A stretch of DNA of 64,000 nucleotides from Maylandia zebra (lineage: Eukaryota; Chordata; Actinopteri; Cichliformes; Cichlidae). Shown in pieces: positions 1-11,237 of this stretch; positions within the stretch are counted from its first letter, which is position 1, and the number at the start of each line of letters is the position of its first letter. Location: assembly GCF_041146795.1 (NCBI RefSeq), contig NC_135176.1, forward strand, positions 15,369,286 through 15,433,285, given 5' to 3'. A model generated the notes under the pieces. It was not told where the DNA came from, did no database searches, and worked only from the letters and a program-made list of their open reading frames with translations. Both the position numbers and the translations under genes were made by a program.

Positions 1-381
1 TTTAAATCTTAGTTAGGAAGATTCCTGTTTGAAAACAAGCACTTTTTGTGAGAAATACAAGAAGTACATCTGCAGAAAGCACACAGTTACATTCTGTCCA
101 TCATGTGGACAAAATCGAAAATGTTGAGCATTGAAAAACTGAGAACGTTGGGCAAGTTCAAAATACGTGTTTGTAAGAACGAAAAACCAAATTGTTCCTA
201 AAATAGTTATGGAAAGTCACTGTTGTATGTCTGTGTTCTACATGTTTATCTGATGGAAAATAAAGGTGCTATTGTTTTATTGCAGTTTCTTGACAATTCT
301 GAGTGGATTTACACAGTATGGGTCAAAATGACCCGCAACAAAATCAATGTCACTTTTTTGTTTTTCAACATAATACAAGGG
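1..381 (+). mobile_element. piggyBac-like 3' end with transposase cysteine-rich tail (unit 1)
   Basis: Bases 2-127 read in one frame as a Cys/His-rich tail (KYKKYICRKHTVTFCPSCG, then a few residues and TGA at 125-127). This resembles the C-terminal cysteine-rich domain of piggyBac transposases. An in-frame stop lies only a few codons upstream, so only the tail survives. Downstream are GGGTCAAAATGACCC (320-334), a motif common near piggyBac ends, and a terminus ...CATAATACAAGGG followed by TTAA (382-385), the expected piggyBac target site. The opposite end is not in the window. Copies lie at 22783-23163 and 51509-51889. Confidence 0.6.
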
Positions 382-680
382 TTAATTTCCAAAACTTCCA
401 TATGATCTTCAATTTGTAGCAGATCCACTATCACACAGCAGCTGGAGCAGTTTCAAATGGAGGTCAGTCCACTGCTGCCACCTGTGGCCAAATACCATAG
501 CCCACTACTAGATTAACTTGCTATGATGACATTGAGTAGAGGCTGAGTGGCTGCACTTACCCCTGGTACATCCAAATCTACCCACAAACATGTTGAAAGA
601 TGCAATGGCAGCAATGTGGCTTGTCAACACTGAAAACAATCAGTAAGCAAAGACATCAGGGATCACTTTTTTCTGTTTAT

Positions 681-770
681 TTAACATGCACAACATTTGT
701 AGTCGCCTTCTGCACAGGGGAAGTCCACACACACTGTGTGGTACCACTTTCCACAGAAGGTGCATTCAAT
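681..770 (-). pseudogene. PHD-like zinc-finger remnant, probable transposon gene tail (unit 1)
   Basis: On the minus strand this reads CTFCGKWYHTVCVDFPC, a short spacer, then YKCCAC and a stop (681-683). This is a C-x2-C...WYH-x2-C...C-x2-C pattern as in the small PHD-type fingers found at the C-terminus of several DNA-transposon proteins. A stop lies just upstream in the same frame, so it is a fragment. It lies beside the right arm of the unit-joint inverted repeat. Copies are at 23463-23552 and 52189-52278. Which transposon superfamily it came from is not clear. Confidence 0.4.
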
Positions 771-922
771 CTACAAGACTGAATGAGAAAGTCAGGGTCA
801 TTGTCTGACTGTTTATTACTAATCACTGTGTAACTGCTGTACATTCACAGTAACTGCCATCTCCTTACAAATGTTTATTAGATTAACCACACTTATACAG
901 ACTGTATATAACAACCAACTCT

Positions 923-1621
923 AAAATGTTTGTTCGCAGAGAAAAGACACAGACTACGGTAACGACATGTGATGTTACAAAACTAGTGAAATATTAGTGT
1001 CATTTCATTCATTTCAAAGGTTTATTTGCATGACGCACAAACAGACACAATTGAAAGGTACAAATGTATTGTGCATGAAACGAATTCAGACGTGCTGCAG
1101 ATGTGTGTCACAAGTTGATCTGGCTGTAGGCTGTGGCACTTGGCCAGTGGTGGCACTGGTTGACTCGAGTCCATGTTAGTGCACACAAAGTAAACTGCTC
1201 GCTTTAGTTGTGAAGCAAAAACGCTGAATTCGGAGAAACAAACCGTGTGAGGGGAACGATAACGACAACAAGAGTCTCCCGATCGTTTACTCTTGTTGTC
1301 CTGTGAACAACATCGGCATGGTGTTAATTGTTTGCTGTTTTCGCGATCGCGTCGCGCATGAGGATAACCCTAGGTAAACTCGCCACATTTTTAAACATTT
1401 TGTTGTTCAACAGCATCAAGACTGACGGAGTGTGTTTGAGATAACCTCACAAGTGTCACAGATGACACATTTGGCGTTTTTTTGCTAGTCTGTAGGTAGC
1501 AGCTCCTGAAACGGAAGTCTGCCACACATCTGTTCGACTAACGCCAGTTGATCTAAACGCCAGTAGATCTGGAACACCGGCAGCCTCGCCTCTGTCAGTG
1601 CGCCTCAGGGCGGCTGTGGCT
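923..1621. other. Non-coding stretch upstream of bud13 (unit 1)
   Basis: No gene recognised. It contains an inverted repeat (ACAACAAGAGT...ACTCTTGTTGT, about 1268-1301) and a short CpG-rich patch (about 1340-1362). In unit 2 the LTR element entered the equivalent of position 1153. The first bud13 exons, which should encode the conserved SKAEYLKRYL-type N-terminus, are not found here or between 22202 and 22782. Confidence 0.6.
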
Positions 1622-1735
1622 ACAATTTAGCTTGCCATCACCAGTGTGTGTGAATGGGTGGATGACTGAACGTGTAAAGTGCTTTGGGGTCCTTAGGGAC
1701 TAAGTAAAGCGCTATACAAATACAGGCCATTTACT
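1622..1735 (+). repeat. SINE/LINE-like 3' tail common in fish (unit 1)
   Basis: The segment contains 'gtaaagtgctttggggtcct' and ends in 'gcgctatacaaatacaggcc', a tail I recognise from memory as very frequent in teleost genomes. Copies are at 32969-33082 and 53130-53243. It lies just upstream of the first recognisable bud13 exon. Confidence 0.5.
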
Positions 1736-1844
1736 TAATGCTGAAATCTAATCTATTGTATTAAATGGGTATGCTTGTAGTTTGGGTAATTTTGTTATGT
1801 CAACAAGTTCTGTTTTAAAACTTAATCTCTTGTTAACTGTTCAG

Positions 1845-4800
1845 ATTGCTGAGGTGATTGATGATCGACCTGAGGAAGTGAAACAGATGGAAGTTTTTAG
1901 GACCAGCAACAGATGGAAAGCAATTGGAGGTAAATAAGAAGTCACAGAAGTAGGGGGGGATTTGTGCAATATTAAGTTAAGACTGTTGTTTACTATAGTT
2001 TTACTTCCTCTCCTAAAAGTGGATCAAAATGATGACACAGATGAAGGAAATGGAAAAGAACATCAAAATACAGAGGCTGGCTCATTAAGCAGAGGTCGAC
2101 ATGACTCACCCGAGTTGTCTTCAAAGAGAAGAGGACAGGATTCTCCTGTCAAAAAGACCCGGCATGACTCTCCAGACATCTCTCCACCAAAGAGAAGTCG
2201 GAAGTACTCTCCGGATGTCTCTCCTCCCAGGACAAGACGTCACGACTCTCCAGATGTCTCTCCTCCCAGGACTAGACCTCACGACTCTCCAGATGTCTCT
2301 CCTCCCAGGAGAAGACGTCATGACTCTCCAGATGTGTCTCCTCCCAGGACTAGACCTCATGACTCTCCAGATGTCTCTCCTCCCAAGAGAAGACGCCACG
2401 ACTCTCCAGATGTCTCTCCTCCCAGGAGAAGACGTCATGACTCTCCAGATGTCTCTCCTCCCAGGACTAGACCTCATGACTCTCCAGATGTCTCTCCTCC
2501 CAGGAGAAGACGTCATGACTCTCCAGATGTCTCTCCTCCCAGGACAAGACGTCACGACTCTCCTGATGTCTCTCCTCCCAGGACTAGACCTCACGACTCT
2601 CCAGATGTCTCTCCTCCCAAGAGAAGACGCCACGACTCTCCAGATGTCTCTCCTCCCAGGAGAAGACGTCATGACTCTCCAGATGTCTCTCCTCCCAGGA
2701 CAAGACGTCACGACTCTCCTGATGTCTCTCCTCCCAGGACTAGACCTCATGACTCTCCAGATGTCTCTCCTCCCAAGAGAAGACGTCATGACTCTCCAGA
2801 TGTCTCTCCTCACAGGACTAGACCTCACGACTCTCCAGATGTCTCTCCTCCCAGGAGAAGACGTCACGACTCTCCTGATGTCTCTCCTCACAGGACTAGA
2901 CCTCACGACTCTCCAGATGTCTCTCCTCCCAGGAGAAGAAGTCATGACTCTCCAGATCTCTCTCCTCCCAGGACTAGACATCACAACTCTCCAGATGTCT
3001 CTCCTCCCAAGAGAAGACGTCACGACTCTCCTGATGTCTCTCCTCCCAGGAGAAGACGTCACGACTCTCCTGATGTCTCTCCTCCCAGGAGAAGACGTCA
3101 TGACTCTCCAGATGTCTCTCCTCCCAAGAGAAGACGTCACGACTCTCCAGATGTCTCTCCTCCCAGGAGAAGACGCCATGACTCCCCAGACTTGTCACCA
3201 CCAAGACAGTGTTCAGGAAAGTCAGAAAAAATGCAAAGTAAAGGTCAGTGATCCATTTAAATTGTAAAGTGGAATCTGGTGTGGCATATGAATAAAAGTA
3301 AAAAGCAGAGACCCATTTAACATGAGTTTTGAATTGAAATTTATTTTAAAGACATAGCTTGATCTAATAATAAATCTTTAATTTTTGTTCAAAAGGCATT
3401 ACAAAATGAAAATTAACAAATTAACTGTGTCTTTGTCAGATTCAGCCTCCAACAAAAGCAAGCTCAGCTCATCCTTGTTAAGTAAAAAACGCTCACCGGA
3501 TCCTCATCGGTCAGCGGTGGCTAAGAAGGGTCAGAATAGACATGATTCAGACTCGGATCCGTCTCCCCCGAGGAAAAGGCCCCTGAAGGGAAACGCCTCA
3601 GACTCCAACCAATCTCCCCCAAGGAGGCCCTCAAAAACTAAACGGGGCTCAGACTCTGACCAGTCTCCACCCAGGGGGCAGCCACCGAGTGGAAGGGACT
3701 CGGATGGAGATTTGTCACCACCTCGTAGGCCAGGCCAGTCACAGGTAAGCAGACTGTGTTGGAACAAAGATTAATGTCAAATCTGATTTCACTCAAATGT
3801 TATATTTTTCAATTGTCTTTTTTTTTTTTATAACCAGGGCCAAAGGATGCTATCTGGTGGAAAGGCAGGCCTGGTTTCTGTGGACATTCTAAGGAAAGAG
3901 CAAAAGGAGAACAGACGCAGAGAAAAACACAATCAGCCACTTGAAGGTTTCATCAACTTTTCTCTCTTAAGATTTTTTTACACCCATTGATTGAAGAGCT
4001 TCATACAGCTTTGCATCTCATTTCAGCTTATCATCTATATTGTCGTATTTTATTTAGTCCTAAAATTAAATAATGAAGTTTCTACATACTTACCCATTCA
4101 TCCCCTTTGACCAGATGAATCGCGTAACGCTCAGGCGATTTTCAGAGACAAAAGTGGCAAAAGCAGGGATCTGAATTCAGAGAGAAATGAACAGAAAAAG
4201 AAAGCTGGTGAAAAAGCGGCAAGAGACGAGAAATACGCTCAGTGGGGAAAACGGTAAATGTGCATGATCATTTCAAATATCACAGTTTATGTGATTATAT
4301 CCACATAAAAAATTATAAAAGTGGTTCAATGGTTTATGTTAAAATGTATGTATAGGTTGGCACAGATCCAGATGCATCACCAGAAACTTAAGGAAGCGCT
4401 GCGCGAAGCCCTTAAGCCACTTGAGGATCTTGACCGCATGTTGAGAGAACAGGAAAGAGAAGGCGATCCTATGGCTGCAATGCGCAGGCGTAAAAAGGAC
4501 CGTGGCACAAAAACACAAGATATTTAACTCAAAGAGAAGAGGACAGGATTCTCCTGTCAAAAAGACCCGGCATGACTCTCCAGACATCTCTCCACCAAAG
4601 AGAAGTCGGAAGTACTCTCCGGATGACTCTCCTCCCAGGACAAGACGTCACGACTCTCCTGATGTCTCTCCTCCCAGGACTAGACCTCACGACTCTCCAG
4701 ATGTCTCTCCTCCCAGGACTAGACCTCATGACTCTCCAGATGTCTCTCCTCCCAAGAGAAGACGCCACGACTCTCCAGATGTCTCTCCTCCCAGGAGAAG

Positions 4801-7800
4801 ACGTCATGACTCTCCAGATGTCTCTCCTCCCAGGACAAGACGTCACGACTCTCCAGATGTCTCTCCTCCCAGGACTAGACCTCACGACTCTCCAGATGTC
4901 TCTCCTCCCAGGAGAAGACGTCATGACTCTCCAGATGTCTCTCCTCCCAGGACTAGACCTCATGACTCTCCAGATGTCTCTCCTCCCAAGAGAAGACGCC
5001 ACGACTCTCCAGATGTCTCTCCTCCCAGGAGAAGACGTCATGACTCTCCAGATGTCTCTCCTCCCAGGACTAGACCTCATGACTCTCCAGATGTCTCTCC
5101 TCCCAGGAGAAGACGTCATGACTCTCCAGATGTCTCTCCTCCCAGGACAAGACGTCACGACTCTCCTGATGTCTCTCCTCCCAGGACTAGACCTCACGAC
5201 TCTCCAGATGTCTCTCCTCCCAAGAGAAGACGCCACGACTCTCCAGATGTCTCTCCTCCCAGGAGAAGACGTCATGACTCTCCAGATGTCTCTCCTCCCA
5301 GGACAAGACGTCACGACTCTCCTGATGTCTCTCCTCCCAGGACTAGACCTCATGACTCTCCAGATGTCTCTCCTCCCAAGAGAAGACGTCATGACTCTCC
5401 AGATGTCTCTCCTCACAGGACTAGACCTCACGACTCTCCAGATGTCTCTCCTCCCAGGAGAAGACGTCACGACTCTCCTGATGTCTCTCCTCACAGGACT
5501 AGACCTCACGACTCTCCAGATGTCTCTCCTCCCAGGAGAAGAAGTCATGACTCTCCAGATCTCTCTCCTCCCAGGACTAGACATCACAACTCTCCAGATG
5601 TCTCTCCTCCCAAGAGAAGACGTCACGACTCTCCTGATGTCTCTCCTCCCAGGAGAAGACGTCACGACTCTCCTGATGTCTCTCCTCCCAGGAGAAGACG
5701 TCATGACTCTCCAGATGTCTCTCCTCCCAAGAGAAGACGTCACGACTCTCCAGATGTCTCTCCTCCCAGGAGAAGACGCCATGACTCCCCAGACTTGTCA
5801 CCACCAAGACAGTGTTCAGGAAAGTCAGAAAAAATGCAAAGTAAAGGTGAGTGATCCATTTAAATTGTAAAGTGGAATCTGGTGTGGCATATGAATAAAA
5901 GTAAAAAGCAGAGACCCATTTAACATGAGTTTTGAATTGAAATTTATTTTAAAGACATAGCTTGATCTAATAATAAATCTTTAATTTTTGTTCAAAAGGC
6001 ATTACAAAATGAAAATTAACAAATTAACTGTGTCTTTGTCAGATTCAGCCTCCAACAAAAGCAAGCTCAGCTCATCCTTGTTAAGTAAAAAACGCTCACC
6101 GGATCCTCATCGGTCAGCGGTGGCTAAGAAGGGTCAGAATAGACATGATTCAGACTCGGATCCGTCTCCCCCGAGGAAAAGGCCCCTGAAGGGAAACGCC
6201 TCAGACTCCGACCAATCTCCCCCAAGGAGGCCCTCAAAAACTAAACGGGGCTCAGACTCTGACCAGTCTCCACCCAGGGGGCAGCCACCGAGTGGAAGGG
6301 ACTCGGATGGAGATTTGTCACCACCTCGTAGGCCAGGCCAGTCACAGGTAAGCAGACTGTGTTGGAACAAAGATTAATGTCAAATCTGATTTCACTCAAA
6401 TGTTATATTTTTCAATTGTCTTTTTTTTTTTTATAACCAGTGCCAAAGGATGCTATCTGGTGGAAAGGCAGGCCTGGTTTCTGTGGACATTCTAAGGAAA
6501 GAGCAAAAGGAGAACAGACGCAGAGAAAAACACAATCAGCCACTTGAAGGTTTCATCAACTTTTCTCTCTTAAGATTTTTTTACACCCATTGATTGAAGA
6601 GCTTCATACAGCTTTGCATCTCATTTCAGCTTATCATCTATATTGTCGTATTTTATTTAGTCCTAAAATTAAATAATGAAGTTTCTACATACTTACCCAT
6701 TCATCCCCTTTGACCAGATGAATCGCGTAACGCTCAGGCGATTTTCAGAGACAAAAGTGGCAAAAGCAGGGATCTGAATTCAGAGAGAAATGAACAGAAA
6801 AAGAAAGCTGGTGAAAAAGCGGCAACAGACGAGAAATACGCTCAGTGGGGAAAACGGTAAATGTGCATGATCATTTCAAATATCACAGTTTATGTGATTA
6901 TATCCACATAAAAAATTATAAAAGTGGTTCAATGGTTTATGTTAAAATGTATGTATAGGTTGGCACAGATCCAGATGCATCACCAGAAACTTAAGGAAGC
7001 GCTGCGCGAAGCCCTTAAGCCACTTGAGGATCTTGACCGCATGTTGAGAGAACAGGAAAGAGAAGGCGATCCTATGGCTGCAATGCGCAGGCGTAAAAAG
7101 GACCGTGGCACAAAAACACAAGATATTTAACTCAAAGAGAAGAGGACAGGATTCTCCTGTCAAAAAGACCCGGCATGACTCTCCAGACATCTCTCCACCA
7201 AAGAGAAGTCGGAAGTACTCTCCGGATGTCTCTCCTCACAGGACAAGACGTCACGACTCTCCTGATGTCTCTCCTCCCAGGACTAGACCTCACGACTCTC
7301 CAGATGTCTCTCCTCCCAGGAGAAGACGTCATGACTCTCCAGATGTCTCTCCTCCCAGGACTAGACCTCACGACTCTCCAGATGTCTCTCCTCCCAGGAG
7401 AAGACGTCATGACTCTCCTGATGTCTCTCCTCCCAGGACTAGACCTCACGACTCTCCAGATGTCTCTCCTCCCAGGAGAAGACGTCATGACTCTCCAGAT
7501 GTCTCTCCTCCCAGGACTAGACCTCATGACTCTCCAGATGTCTCTCCTCCCAAGAGAAGACGTCACGACTCTCCTGTTGTCTCTCCTCCCAAGAGAAGAC
7601 GTCACGACTCTCCTGTTGTCTCTCCTCCCAAGAGAAGACGTCATGACTCTCCAGATGTCTCTCCTCACAGGACTAGACCTCACGACTCTCCAGATGTCTC
7701 TCCTCCCAGGAGAAGACGTCACGACTCTCCTGATGTCTCTCCTCACAGGACTAGACCTCACGACTCTCCAGATGTCTCTCCTCCCAGGACTAGACATCAC

Positions 7801-9854
7801 AACTCTCCAGATGTCTCTCCTCCCAAGAGAAGACGTCACGACTCTCCTGATGTCTCTCCTCCCAGGAGAAGACGTCATGACTCTCCAGATGTCTCTCCTC
7901 CCAAGAGAAGACGTCACGACTCTCCAGATGTCTCTCCTCCCAGGAGAAGACGCCATGACTCCCCAGACTTGTCACCACCAAGACAGTGTTCAGGAAAGTC
8001 AGAAAAAATGCAAAGTAAAGGTGAGTGATCCATTTAAATTGTAAAGTGGAATCTGGTGTGGCATATGAATAAAAGTAAAAAGCAGAGACCCATTTAACAT
8101 GAGTTTTGAATTGAAATTTATTTTAAAGACATAGCTTGATCTAATAATAAATCTTTAATTTTTGTTCAAAAGGCATTACAAAATGAAAATTAACAAATTA
8201 ACTGTGTCTTTGTCAGATTCAGCCTCCAACAAAAGCAAGCTCAGCTCATCCTTGTTAAGTAAAAAACGCTCACCGGATCCTCATCGGTCAGCGGTGGCTA
8301 AGAAGGGTCAGAATAGACATGATTCAGACTCGGATCCGTCTCCCCCGAGGAAAAGGCCCCTGAAGGGAAACGCCTCAGACTCCGACCAATCTCCCCCAAG
8401 GAGGCCCTCAAAAACTAAACGGGGCTCAGACTCTGACCAGTCTCCACCCAGGGGGCAGCCACCGAGTGGAAGGGACTCGGATGGAGATTTGTCACCACCT
8501 CGTAGGCCAGGCCAGTCACAGGTAAGCAGACTGTGTTGGAACAAAGATTAATGTCAAATCTGATTTCACTCAAATGTTATATTTTTCAATTGTCTTTTTT
8601 TTTTTTATAACCAGGGCCAAAGGATGCTATCTGGTGGAAAGGCAGGCCTGGTTTCTGTGGACATTTTAAGGAAAGAGCAAAAGGAGAACAGACGCAGAGA
8701 AAAACACAATCAGCCACTTGAAGGTTTCATCAACTTTTCTCTCTTAAGATTTTTTTACACCCATTGATTGAAGAGCTTCATACAGCTTTGCATCTCATTT
8801 CAGCTTATCATCTATATTGTCGTATTTTATTTAGTCCTAAAATTAAATAATGAAGTTTCTACATACTTACCCATTCATCCCCTTTGACCAGATGAATCGC
8901 GTAACGCTCAGGCGATTTTCAGAGACAAAAGTGGCAAAAGCAGGGATCTGAATTCAGAGAGAAATGAACAGAAAAAGAAAGCTGGTGAAAAAGCGGCAAC
9001 AGACGAGAAATACGCTCAGTGGGGAAAAGGGTAAATGTGCATGATCATTTCAAATATCACAGTTTATGTGATTATATCCACATAAAAAATTATAAAAGTG
9101 GTTCAATGGTTTATGTTAAAATGTATGTATAGGTTGGCACAGATCCAGATGCATCACCAGAAACTTAAGGAAGCGCTGCGCGAAGCCCTTAAGCCACTTG
9201 AGGATCTTGACCGCATGTTGAGAGAACAGGAAAGAGAAGGCGATCCTATGGCTGCAATGCGCAGGCGTAAAAAGGACCGTGGCACAAAAACACAAGATAT
9301 TTAACATTACATATGTTTTATTTTATTTATGACTTTATTTTATTTCACCAGGTCAATCCTTGTAAGAAGCTTTTAAATAGCAGCAGTTTTGCTTTTGCTA
9401 CTGTTTGTATTTTTATTTATTTGTATGTTTGTTTTGATTTTTGTAGAGAAACCTCGATATAAAGGCCCTGCTCCACCTCCAAACCGGTTCAATATTCCAC
9501 CGGGGTACCGCTGGGACGGAGTTGACAGGTAGAGTTTGTGCATCGGTGACAGAGGAAAACTGTTGAGGACAGAACTGTAGTTTAATATTGAATGTTTTTA
9601 ATACACACATCAGTTTGTCATTTTGCACATTAATGGTAAAGAAATTGTGATCATTTTTTTCCACGTCTATATTAAATTTGCGCCTAATTGAATGGATTGT
9701 CTTTGGCCTTTTAGCTTGTCGTATCATAATTAATAGGGTTATTTTATTTGTGTCTTGCAGGTCAAATGGTTTTGAACAGAAACGCTACCAGAGGATGGCA
9801 GATAAAAAGGCTGTGCAGGAAGCGGCCTATAAATGGAGTGTGGAGGATATGTAA
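1845..9854 (+). CDS. bud13: BUD13 homolog, 5'-incomplete and internally triplicated (unit 1)
   Basis: BUD13 is a subunit of the RES (retention and splicing) complex that binds the activated spliceosome. Exons: 1845-1929 ([18 protein letters not shown], the conserved region before the repeats), 2020-3243 (Arg/Ser-Pro repeats), 3440-3744 ([13 protein letters not shown] type), 3838-3946 ([10 protein letters not shown]), 4115-4253 (AIFRDKSG...YAQWGKR), 4356-4527 ([17 protein letters not shown]), then block copies 2 and 3, then 9447-9528 ([19 protein letters not shown]) and 9761-9854 ([10 protein letters not shown]...YKWSVEDM, stop). Phases agree across all these joins. The first exons are missing. 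Every exon-6 copy lacks a GT donor where homology puts the exon end (ACACAAG|ATATTT) and runs into TAA two codons later, so a normal product ending in the exon 7-8 tail is doubtful. The first exon-2 donor is GTCAGT instead of GTGAGT. A poly(A) signal lies at 9981-9986. Confidence 0.8.
2121..4528 (+). repeat. bud13 internal block 1 of unit 1 (2408 bp)
   Basis: Block from TCAAAGAGAAG inside exon 2 to ...GATATTTAAC at the end of exon 6. It repeats directly at 4529-7131 and 7132-9305. The joint 4528/4529 shows no overlap between the two joined ends. The length differences between blocks are almost entirely whole multiples of 39 bp. Confidence 0.95.
2151..3203 (+). repeat. Coding 39-bp minisatellite, 27 copies (unit 1, block 1)
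   Basis: Each copy encodes 13 residues of the form (R/K)(R/T)R(R/P)HDSPDVSPP. The human BUD13 protein has a shorter and more degenerate series of the same kind. The Ser-Pro and Arg pattern fits a phosphorylatable, disordered RS-like segment. Copies differ by a few recurrent substitutions (CCCAGG/CCCAAG, GTCAC/GTCAT, AGGAGA/AGGACT). Confidence 0.97.
4529..7131 (+). repeat. bud13 internal block 2 of unit 1 (2603 bp)
   Basis: Second direct copy, with 32 minisatellite repeats. Exon 6 of block 1 fuses without an intron to the truncated exon 2 of this block, giving one long exon (4356-5846) in which the exon-6 frame stops at 4525-4527. Other exons: 6043-6347, 6441-6549, 6718-6856, 6959-7130. The base after the exon-4 acceptor is T (6441) instead of G. 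Confidence 0.93.
4559..5806 (+). repeat. Coding 39-bp minisatellite, 32 copies (unit 1, block 2)
   Basis: Same repeat, five more copies than block 1; the largest array in the window. One early copy has SPDDSPP where others have SPDVSPP. Confidence 0.97.
7132..9305 (+). repeat. bud13 internal block 3 of unit 1 (2174 bp)
   Basis: Third direct copy, with 21 minisatellite repeats and two SPVVSPP variants that also mark block 2 of unit 2. Exon 5 ends ...GGAAAAGG before its donor, where the other copies have ...GGAAAACG. Confidence 0.93.
7162..7980 (+). repeat. Coding 39-bp minisatellite, 21 copies (unit 1, block 3)
   Basis: Same repeat; includes two consecutive SPVVSPP variants (near 7570-7630). 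Confidence 0.97.
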
Positions 9855-11237
9855 AGGCTTTCAGAAAATGATGAATCTGGAGCAGAGCTAAAGAGCACAC
9901 CTTCTCAACCTTTATGTATAATTGTTATGCTGTTAGAACAACAAGACTAGATGCATCTACGCAGCAAAAGTTCTTTTTTAAATAAACTACATAGAAGAAT
10001 TTGTTTCACCTTTCCAAACCCTTTTGATACTGTACCATGTGTATCAGATGGAACTGTACAGAAAAATGAAGTGAAGCATGTTCACAATTTTTGTAAGAAG
10101 TTATTCACCGTGGAGCAGAAGCTGTTGTGGTTTCAGTGTTTTATTAAAGAATGTTTTTGTAATGCATTGTCCCAAGAGTGTTCAGGCACCTGTAACTTGG
10201 ATAGCATTTGACATTCAGTCTTTTTAGATAATTTTATACACTTACCACCCATTTTATTAGGCAACAGTAACTCAAATAACCGCTTGTTACAACCAACATA
10301 TTTTGGTCCTGGACATAGAAATAGAGACATGTCCCTCATGACTCCAAAATGAAACATAGTGCACAGCAACCAAATGCTGAAAGAGAGTGTCCACAGCTGA
10401 CTGTCGATGGTATGGTATAGCTGTGAGGGTTTTGTGTACAAGATAAATGCACATTTGAGAGTTCTGTGGTGTAGCTAAAAAAGACTGACCTACAGAGATG
10501 TGAAAAAAGCGGCATTCAAATAAGTCATTCCTTGCCATATTAATCAGGGAGTACATACACTGACAGGATGCTGTGACTCTCACAGTGAGGGAATCAGGTT
10601 GGGCTCTAATATTTTTTCTAGCAATGTCCGATTCAGTCTAACATCTGTAAAAGTTTTAAGGCACTTTCCACCAGCACTGTCAAAAAGAATTATGGAAGAA
10701 TGATTTGTAGAATCAAGGAATCGGTGTCCTGGTTGCACATGCTAGACCAATGGCTTAATAACACAACAATGCTATTGCCTTTAATCTGTCACTATCTATG
10801 CTATTGATTATGGTGTAACTATATAAAAAAAATTTTTTTTAAAGTGACAGTATTGTGCAATGAATAAAAAGTTTTATTTATAAACTTTTTATTTTTATAA
10901 AAAGTATTATTTATTATTAATAATAATTAACCTTACTTCATACTTGCAAATTTGTCGACTGATGCTATAATTAATCTACGTTATCTATTTTTAATTTAAG
11001 TTTTAAGTTGGTCTAAGTATCTTAGCACAGCGGAACTCTAGTATCCTTAGTCGGGCGAGTAGGGGGACTTTAAAATGTGACACACTGGACCCCGTTTCAT
11101 TACGGAATGTTTTTGTTGATGCACTTGGAAGAGTGAATAGATTCAGCGGTACTGGTGTGGTTTAACGCGTAATTGGCGACTAATGCAGAGAAATATTAGC
11201 CCTGAAAACTGTTTGTAAAGCCCGCCAGTCTCCTGTG
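9855..11237. other. bud13 3' UTR and spacer to snrnp35 (unit 1)
   Basis: Holds the bud13 poly(A) signal (9981-9986), a Tc1-like remnant (10236-10295) and an AT-rich inverted repeat around 10860-10908 with AATAAA-type signals on both strands. No further coding sequence recognised. Equivalents: 38560-39944 and 59102-60446. Confidence 0.6.
10236..10295. mobile_element. Tc1-like transposon remnant (unit 1)
   Basis: The segment 'ggcaacagtaactcaaataa' followed by CCGCTTGTTACAACC matches, from memory, the antisense of the ATVTQITTRYN region of a very common fish Tc1-like transposase. The preceding ATACACTTACCACCCATTTTATTAGG resembles that family's terminus, so it looks like an internally deleted scrap. 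Copies at 38942-39001 and 59446-59505. Confidence 0.45.

Noticed and set aside
1354-1376. CGCATGAGGATAACCCTAG|GTAAAC as the missing bud13 exon with its conserved MRI motif
   Set aside because: Only M-R-I matches, the next residues do not, and the rest of the expected N-terminal sequence is absent.
2121-3179. Long open frames on the minus strand and in a second plus frame across the minisatellites (for example 352 codons at 2121-3179)
   Set aside because: A 39-bp repeat is a multiple of three, so any frame without a stop in one copy stays open through the array. The sense frame matches BUD13 and has the matching splice phases; the others are shadows.
4520-4530. U12-type AT-AC intron after bud13 exon 6
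   Set aside because: ATATTTAAC departs from the ATATCC consensus, the acceptor before exon 7 ends in AG with a U2-like pyrimidine tract, and no CCTTAAC-type branch site is visible. Kept only as an open question.
2151-5806. CRISPR-like array
   Set aside because: The 39-bp repeats are directly adjacent with no unique spacers, lie in an exon, and the genome is eukaryotic.
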